From Nocardioides carbamazepini (lineage in GTDB: Bacteria; Actinomycetota; Actinomycetes; Propionibacteriales; Nocardioidaceae), in NCBI RefSeq assembly GCF_024614185.1, contig NZ_JAHTLF010000002.1:1-64000 (forward strand): DNA of 64,000 nucleotides, written 5' to 3'. Within the stretch, counting starts at the first letter, position 1. Each line of letters opens with the position of its first letter. A program made the translations under genes and the position numbers. The notes under the pieces are model-generated. The model ran no database searches. It was given only the letters and a program-made list of their open reading frames with translations, and was not told where the DNA came from. Shown piece by piece: positions 59,092 to 64,000 of the stretch.

Positions 59092-60430
59092 CGGTCCCGA
59101 CCTCCTCGACCCGCATCGAGATCCGGTCGACCCGCCGCCCGTCCATGTGGTCGACCGTCAGGACCGCGCGACGCAGCGGCTCGTCGTCGTCCTCCCCCGT
59201 CGTCGGCAGGGGTACGACGGCCGTGTCGCCCGTCTGAGGGATGCGGCCCAGCAGCTTGAGCACGAGCCCGGCCACGGTGTCGTAGTCCTCGCTCTCGGGA
59301 AGCTCGACCTCGGTGAGATCCTCGACCTCGTCGGGGCGCAGCAGGCCGGAGAGCGACCAGGTGCCGTCGCGGCGCAGTCGGCCCCGGTTGCCCAGCCGGT
59401 CGTGCTCGTCGGCGATGTCGCCGACGATCTCCTCGATGACGTCCTCGAGCGTCACGATCCCGGCGTGGTCGCCGTACTCGTCGAGGACGATCGCCATCTG
59501 GAAGCCGTCGGCACGCAGCAGTGCGAGCAGCGGGTCGAGGCGCAGCGAGTCGGGCACCAGGATCGGCTTGGCCATCAGGTGCTTGACCTTGGTGGTGGCC
59601 CGCTCGTGGAGCGGCAGCGCGACGGCGTTCTTGACGTGGACGGTGCCGACGACCGCGTCGGCGTCGTCGAGGACGGGGAAGCGCGAGTTGCCGGACTCGC
59701 GGGCCAGGGCGATGACCGCGCTGGCGCGGTCGTTGACCTCGAGCGAGCGGGTCCGGACCCGCGGCGTCATGATCTCGCCGGCGGTGCGGGTGCCGAACTC
59801 GACGGAGCGCTCCATCAGCTCGGCCGTCTCCGCGTCGAGCGTGCCCTCGTCGGCCGAGTGCTGGATGAGGGAGGCGAGCTCGGTGGAGCTGCGGGCGGAG
59901 CGGAGCTCCTCCTGGGGCTCGACGCCGAGCCGGCGCACGATCGCGTTGGCGCTGCCGTTGAGGACCCGGATCGGTCCGCGGCAGGCGGCGGTGAAGGCCC
60001 GCATCGGGCGCTGGGTCAGCCGGGCGGTCGTCAGCGGCAGCGCGATGGCGACGTTCTTGGGCACCAGCTCGCCGATCAGCATGGTCAGCAGCGTGCTCAG
60101 CGTGAGGCCGAGCGCGACGCCCACCGGACGCACGGCGCTGTCGGCCACGCCCGCCTGCGCGAGCGGGTCGTGGAGCAGCTCGGCGATCGCGGGCTCGGCG
60201 AGGAAGCCGATGGCGAGGTTCGTGATCGTGATGCCGACCTGCGCTCCGGAGAGCTGGGTCGACAGCGAGCGCAGCGCCTTCTGCACGCCGATCGCCCCGA
60301 CGTCGCCGCCGGCGGCGGCTCGGTCGACCTGGCCGCGGTCGACGGTGACGAAGGCGAACTCGGCCGCGACGAACAGTCCGCACGCGAGCACCAGGAGGAT
60401 GGCGAGCCCCAGCAGTAGCCAGGCGGTCAT
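59084..60430 (-). CDS. CNNM/CorC-type protein with CorC_HlyC domain
   Basis: A 448-residue paralogue of the preceding gene: DUF21 transmembrane domain (about 1-200), a CBS pair (about 215-340: IMTPRVRTRSLEVNDRASAVIALARES; AIVLDEYGDHAGIVTLEDVIEEIVGDI) and a C-terminal CorC_HlyC transporter-associated domain (about 355-440). The two probably act together in divalent-cation homeostasis, as the adjacent Rv1841c-Rv1842c pair suggests. Overlap with the next gene is 8 nt. Confidence 0.88.
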   Translation of the reverse strand: MTAWLLLGLAILLVLACGLFVAAEFAFVTVDRGQVDRAAAGGDVGAIGVQKALRSLSTQLSGAQVGITITNLAIGFLAEPAIAELLHDPLAQAGVADSAVRPVGVALGLTLSTLLTMLIGELVPKNVAIALPLTTARLTQRPMRAFTAACRGPIRVLNGSANAIVRRLGVEPQEELRSARSSTELASLIQHSADEGTLDAETAELMERSVEFGTRTAGEIMTPRVRTRSLEVNDRASAVIALARESGNSRFPVLDDADAVVGTVHVKNAVALPLHERATTKVKHLMAKPILVPDSLRLDPLLALLRADGFQMAIVLDEYGDHAGIVTLEDVIEEIVGDIADEHDRLGNRGRLRRDGTWSLSGLLRPDEVEDLTEVELPESEDYDTVAGLVLKLLGRIPQTGDTAVVPLPTTGEDDDEPLRRAVLTVDHMDGRRVDRISMRVEEVGTDG

Positions 60431-60490
60431 CGGGTTCTGCGGCTCCTGCCCACGGTTCGGTACCAGTCGATCAGCTCGGGAGCGTCCACA

Positions 60491-61144
60491 CTACCTGGGT
60501 GCCGCCTCGCCCGCGCGCGCCCAGTGGCCGCCGGCGTCGAGGCGCCGGATCAGCTTCGCCGGGACGCCGCCGACGACAGCGTGGTCGGGGACGTCGCCGC
60601 GTACCACCGAGCCGGCCGCGACCACGACGTTGCGTCCGATCGTCGTGCCCGGCAGGATCATCGCCCCGTGTCCGATCCAGGAGCCGGCGCCGACCCGCAC
60701 CGGGCGGTGCGCGCCGAACTGCCGGCCGATCGGGACGTCGGGGTCCTCGTAGCCGTGGCTGGCGTCGGAGACGAAGACGTCCTGTCCGAACCACACGTCG
60801 TCACCGATCTCGATCGACTCGTGGGCGGTGACGCAGACCCGGGCGCCGAGGACGCAGCGTTCCCCGATGACCAGCCCGCGCTCGGGGAGGACCGTCTGGG
60901 TCGGGCCGTAGCCGACGGAGAGCGTGGCGTACTTCCCGATCAGGGTGTCCCGGCCGACGTGGATCGCGGAGGCGTTAACCACCGCCGAGAGCGGGAACGC
61001 GAGGCAGGCGCCCGGCCCGAAGGCGCCGAACTCGTCGGCGAGCACGGTGCCCGGCGAGACGTCCCCCATGTGCTCGGCCCAGCGCCATGCGGAGTGGACG
61101 GACCGGTTCAGGAGGCGGCGGAGCGGACGCCGGAGATCGAGCAC
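60491..61144 (-). CDS. Left-handed beta-helix acyltransferase
   Basis: A 217-residue hexapeptide-repeat protein (IGKYATLSVG, IGERCVLGARVCV, IGHGAMILPGTTIGRNVVVAAGSVV) of the NodL/LacA/WbbJ type that O-acetylates sugars or surface polymers. TAACCT (61151-61156) ends 6 nt before the GTG start without a ribosome site: leaderless. Divergent from the CDP-glycerol transferase gene, hinting that both act on the same surface polymer. Confidence 0.84.
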   Translation of the reverse strand: MLDLRRPLRRLLNRSVHSAWRWAEHMGDVSPGTVLADEFGAFGPGACLAFPLSAVVNASAIHVGRDTLIGKYATLSVGYGPTQTVLPERGLVIGERCVLGARVCVTAHESIEIGDDVWFGQDVFVSDASHGYEDPDVPIGRQFGAHRPVRVGAGSWIGHGAMILPGTTIGRNVVVAAGSVVRGDVPDHAVVGGVPAKLIRRLDAGGHWARAGEAAPR

Positions 61145-61224
61145 CGGCCGAGGTTACCCAACTGCAACCTTCCCGGGACTCCGCCGGTTCGTCCGGCTCC
61201 CTCTCCGGGCCGTAAAGTCCGGGA

Positions 61225-62358
61225 GTGCACAAGCCCGTCATCGCCTACTTCGCCGACGACCCGACCCGGGTCTACCAGCTCCTCCAGTGGCTCCCGGTGC
61301 TGGAGCGGCTCGATGACACCCATCCCGTGGGCATCGTGACCCGCGACCCGCAGACCAGCGCGATCCTCGACGAGCGCACCTCGCTGCCCGTCCTCCTCGC
61401 CCCCGGCTTCGCCGACCTCGCGGCGGCGTACGACGAGCTCGACGCCAAGGTCGTCGTCTACTGCAACAACTCCATGCTCAACTTCAACTCGCTGCTCGAC
61501 GGCCGGATGCTGCACGTGCACATCAACCACGGCGAGAGCGACAAGCAGTCGATGGTGTCCAACAACGCGAAGGCCTACGACCGGGTGTTCGTCGCAGGCG
61601 AGGCCGCCGTGCAGCGCCACCGGGCCGCGCTGATGGAGCTCGACGAGTCCCGCCTGGTGCGCATCGGCCGTCCACAGCTCGACCTGCACCCCGCTCCCCT
61701 GCTGCCGGCCAGCGAGCGCCGTACCGTCCTCTACGCCCCGACCTGGGAGGGCGACGCGGACTACAACGACTACACCTCTGTCGACGTGTTCGGCGTCGAG
61801 ATCGTCCGCTCGATCCTGGCCGTACCGGACGTGCGGCTCGTCTACAAGCCGCACCCGAAGGTCACCACCAGCCTGACGCCCGCGATCCGCGAGGCGCACC
61901 AGGCCATCCTCGAGCTGGTCGAGCGGGCCGCCGAGGGCGATCCGGAGGCCGGGCACGCCGCGATCTGGCAGGGCGACATCCTCTCGGTGTTCCCGGGTTG
62001 CGACGCCATGGTCACCGACGTCTCCTCGGTGGGCCTGGACTGGCTCTACCTCCGGACCGACAAGCCGATCCTCATCACCGACCGGCACCACGACGCCGAG
62101 CGGCTGCGCCGGGAGGTGCCGGTCAGCCGCTGCGCCGACGTCGTCGACGCCGACGGCCTCGCCGGCCTGGCCGGGCTGCTCACCGCCCGGCTCGACCACG
62201 ACGAGCACCGGATCGCCCGGGCCGCGATGCGCCACCACTACTTCGACGACAACGGCGTCGGCGACAGCACCGTCCGCTTCGTCGAGGCGATCACCGAGCT
62301 CGTCGAGCTCCGCGACCGGCTCAAGGGCCACGTCGACGGAACTGTCGGGGCCGCCTGA
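61225..62358 (+). CDS. CDP-glycerol glycerophosphotransferase family protein
   Basis: A 377-residue protein of the TagB/TagF-like fold: HINHGESDKQSM and the C-terminal YKPHPK ... DVSSVGLDWLYLRTDKPI. The family polymerises or transfers glycerol phosphate in teichoic-acid-type polymers. There is no N-terminal glycosyltransferase domain. TAAAGT (61213-61218) ends 6 nt before the GTG, so probably leaderless. Confidence 0.85.
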   Translation: MHKPVIAYFADDPTRVYQLLQWLPVLERLDDTHPVGIVTRDPQTSAILDERTSLPVLLAPGFADLAAAYDELDAKVVVYCNNSMLNFNSLLDGRMLHVHINHGESDKQSMVSNNAKAYDRVFVAGEAAVQRHRAALMELDESRLVRIGRPQLDLHPAPLLPASERRTVLYAPTWEGDADYNDYTSVDVFGVEIVRSILAVPDVRLVYKPHPKVTTSLTPAIREAHQAILELVERAAEGDPEAGHAAIWQGDILSVFPGCDAMVTDVSSVGLDWLYLRTDKPILITDRHHDAERLRREVPVSRCADVVDADGLAGLAGLLTARLDHDEHRIARAAMRHHYFDDNGVGDSTVRFVEAITELVELRDRLKGHVDGTVGAA

Positions 62359-62370
62359 CAGGCTGGGCGC

Positions 62371-63708
62371 ATGCCCGACACCCGCGAGGTCTACGCCGCC
62401 GAGGACCTGTTCGCCGGCTGGCTGGACGAGGCGTCCCGCACGCCGGGCGAGCCGCTGCGGATCCGGGTCGGCAGTGCGCTGGAGGCGTTCGAGCCCGAGA
62501 CGGAGCCGCGGTTCACCGACCCGGCGCACGTCCAGGCGTTCGTCGACAAGGTGCTGGCCCATCTCGTCGCCACCGGGGCCAGGTACGACGACGGCGCCGG
62601 CCTCGATCTGGCCGGGGTGCCGCTCGTGGTCCGTCCACGACGGGGCCACACCCGCGCCCACTACGAGTTCGACGAGCTGCCGGCGCGCGGCGTGATGGCC
62701 ATCCCGCCCCGGGAGGTCGGGGGTGGATGGTCGCTCAGGGCGGCGGTCGTCCTGCACGAGGTCGCCCACCACCTGGCGGGGGCCGAGGGACACGACGCGG
62801 CCTTCCGCACGACCTACCTGCGGCTGCTCGAGGACATCGGCCGGCCGGTGCAGGCCGATCTCCTCCACACCGCCTACCGCCTGCACGGGCTCGACACCGG
62901 CGTCGACGGCGAGGACCGCACCCTGCTGCGGATCGGGCGGCTGCTGCGGCAGGCCGAGCGCACGTCCAACGCGGCTGAGCGCGAGGCGTTCTTCGCGAAG
63001 GCGCAGTCGCTGGCCACCCACCACCAGATCGCGTTGGCCGTCGCCCGCGCGTCCGCCGGTGCCGAGGAGAGGCGTGAGGAGCCGACCTGGGAGACAGTGC
63101 TCATCGGCGAGACCGGGAAGCGCTCGCTGGCCCGCTACGTGCGACTCGTCCTGGAGATCGCCCGCGCCAACGAGGTGCGGGTGGCGATCTACACCAGCAA
63201 CACCCGCGTCACGCTCTACGGCTTCCCCTCGGACATCGCCGTCGTGCAGGCGCTCTACGCCACGCTGGTCACCCAGATGGTCGCCGACGGCGACGCCCAT
63301 CTGCGCTCCGGCGCCCACAAGGCCGACCAGCGCGAGGTGTGGAACCCGCGCCGCCGGCGCTGGGAGGTCCGGCCGGTGCACGGCTCGACCGCGCGGGCGG
63401 CGTTCTACGAGGCATGGGCCGACCACATCGGCGAGCGACTGGCGACCGCGCGTGCCGAGGCCCGGGCCACAGCGATCGCCGCCGACGCCCCGGTGCCCGA
63501 GGGACCGACGTCCACCGAGCTCGCTCTGCGGGCACGGGAGGTCGAGGTCGTCGACTACTTCGGCCGGATGCAGCGCGACCACGGCATCCGCGGCACCTGG
63601 AAGGGCGCCGCCCAGGCCGGGCACGCGGCACCCGGCTCGCGCGATGCCGGCACCCGGGCCGCCGCGCGGGCGAGCCTGGGCACCGAGCGCGCGATCACCT
63701 CCGGCTGA
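62371..63708 (+). CDS. TIGR04338-type metallohydrolase fused to DUF2786
   Basis: A 445-residue two-domain protein. Residues 1-165 match the TIGR04338 putative metallohydrolase group with a zinc-type HEVAHH at 129-134. Residues ~185-340 resemble DUF2786 (IGRLLRQAERTSNAAEREAFFAKAQSLATHHQI) and a following conserved region; the Ala/Arg-rich tail is low complexity. Function unknown; a peptidase acting on the cell's own proteins is one guess. CAGGCT ends 6 nt before the ATG. Confidence 0.75.
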   Translation: MPDTREVYAAEDLFAGWLDEASRTPGEPLRIRVGSALEAFEPETEPRFTDPAHVQAFVDKVLAHLVATGARYDDGAGLDLAGVPLVVRPRRGHTRAHYEFDELPARGVMAIPPREVGGGWSLRAAVVLHEVAHHLAGAEGHDAAFRTTYLRLLEDIGRPVQADLLHTAYRLHGLDTGVDGEDRTLLRIGRLLRQAERTSNAAEREAFFAKAQSLATHHQIALAVARASAGAEERREEPTWETVLIGETGKRSLARYVRLVLEIARANEVRVAIYTSNTRVTLYGFPSDIAVVQALYATLVTQMVADGDAHLRSGAHKADQREVWNPRRRRWEVRPVHGSTARAAFYEAWADHIGERLATARAEARATAIAADAPVPEGPTSTELALRAREVEVVDYFGRMQRDHGIRGTWKGAAQAGHAAPGSRDAGTRAAARASLGTERAITSG

Positions 63709-63722
63709 GCCGAGCTCCGCTC

Positions 63723-64000
63723 TCAGTCCGCTGCCGGCGCCGGCTCGCTGCGGAACCGGTTGGGGCGTCCCGCGATGCCGAGGGCGCGCCAGACCCGCCG
63801 CGAGACGGGGTTCATCAGCCCCGTCTCCTCGGCCAGCATCCGCACGTCGCCGAACATGTCGCGCAGGAACTTCCGTGACTCCGGACTCCCCCACCAGACC
63901 TCGCGCACGACCTCCCGGGGGATGCCCATGTCACGCACCGCCTTGGGGCCGGGCACGACGATGGCGTCGCACAGCACCCGCATCAGCACCGGCGTGAGGA
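63723..64000 (-). CDS. C-terminal part of an unrecognised protein, cut by the window end
   Basis: The frame is open from 64000 down to the stop at 63723, at least 92 codons. The visible end is basic and Trp/Arg-containing (EVVREVWWGSPESRKFLRDMFGD; MNPVSRRVWRALGIAGRPNRF) without membrane segments. No family was recognised. The start must lie beyond the window. Confidence 0.7.
   Translation of the reverse strand, partial: LTPVLMRVLCDAIVVPGPKAVRDMGIPREVVREVWWGSPESRKFLRDMFGDVRMLAEETGLMNPVSRRVWRALGIAGRPNRFRSEPAPAAD

Overview
The window is 64 kb of very G+C-rich chromosome from an actinomycete. Several gene strings follow the order known from Mycobacterium tuberculosis and other Actinomycetota: pafC-tatA-tatC-(lipid kinase)-helY, lnt-ppm1-fxsA-rbpA, and gcvP-resR-bfn-ftsR-garA-gcvH-DUF881-sbp-DUF881-pgsA followed by two CNNM/CorC proteins. 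Gene content and style suggest Propionibacteriales, perhaps Nocardioidaceae; that placement is inference. No tRNA, rRNA, insertion sequence, prophage or CRISPR array is visible. The first ~190 bases are almost pure C and look like a contig-end sequencing artefact.

Layout. 0.2-6 kb: proteasome-associated regulator PafC, Tat translocase, a diacylglycerol-kinase-family lipid kinase and the HelY helicase. 6-17 kb: a MarR regulator divergent from a cytoplasmic UrtA/AmiC-like binding protein, then an eleven-gene leftward unit urtA-B-C-D-E-ureA-B-C-F-G-D that imports and hydrolyses urea. It has no ureE, but its UreG is His-rich at both ends. 17-22 kb: 5'-3' exonuclease, an Lrp regulator, a gap with a candidate structured RNA, then lipoprotein acylation and polyprenol-phosphate-mannose genes, fxsA and rbpA (the last behind a SigR-like promoter). 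22-26 kb: an operon of an HTH-fused MurA, a glycerophosphodiesterase and an Atg22-like transporter. 26-48 kb: mostly small metabolic, regulatory and stress genes (dehydrogenases, VOC proteins, AraC, ArsR/SRPBCC, ECF sigma, ABC-F, PPIase lipoprotein, PepN, FdhD, RmuC). It includes a helR homologue whose divergent promoter region carries a palindrome matching the rifamycin-associated element. 48-61 kb: a glycine riboswitch ahead of gcvP, two MerR regulators, GarA, GcvH, division-linked membrane proteins, PgsA and CNNM proteins. 61-64 kb: cell-surface polymer genes, a zinc-metalloprotein/DUF2786 fusion and a gene cut by the window end.

Signals across the window. Fourteen gene starts have a TANNNT hexamer 5-7 nt upstream of the start codon and no Shine-Dalgarno sequence, as expected for leaderless mRNAs; several more have CANNNT there. 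Operons are very compact, with many ATGA or GTGA overlaps. The most interesting loci are the RAE-bearing helR/VOC promoter (32.4-32.6 kb), the structured gap before lnt (18.5-18.9 kb), the HTH-MurA operon with its palindrome (25.8 kb), and a 27-residue coupled repeat peptide (28.8 kb).
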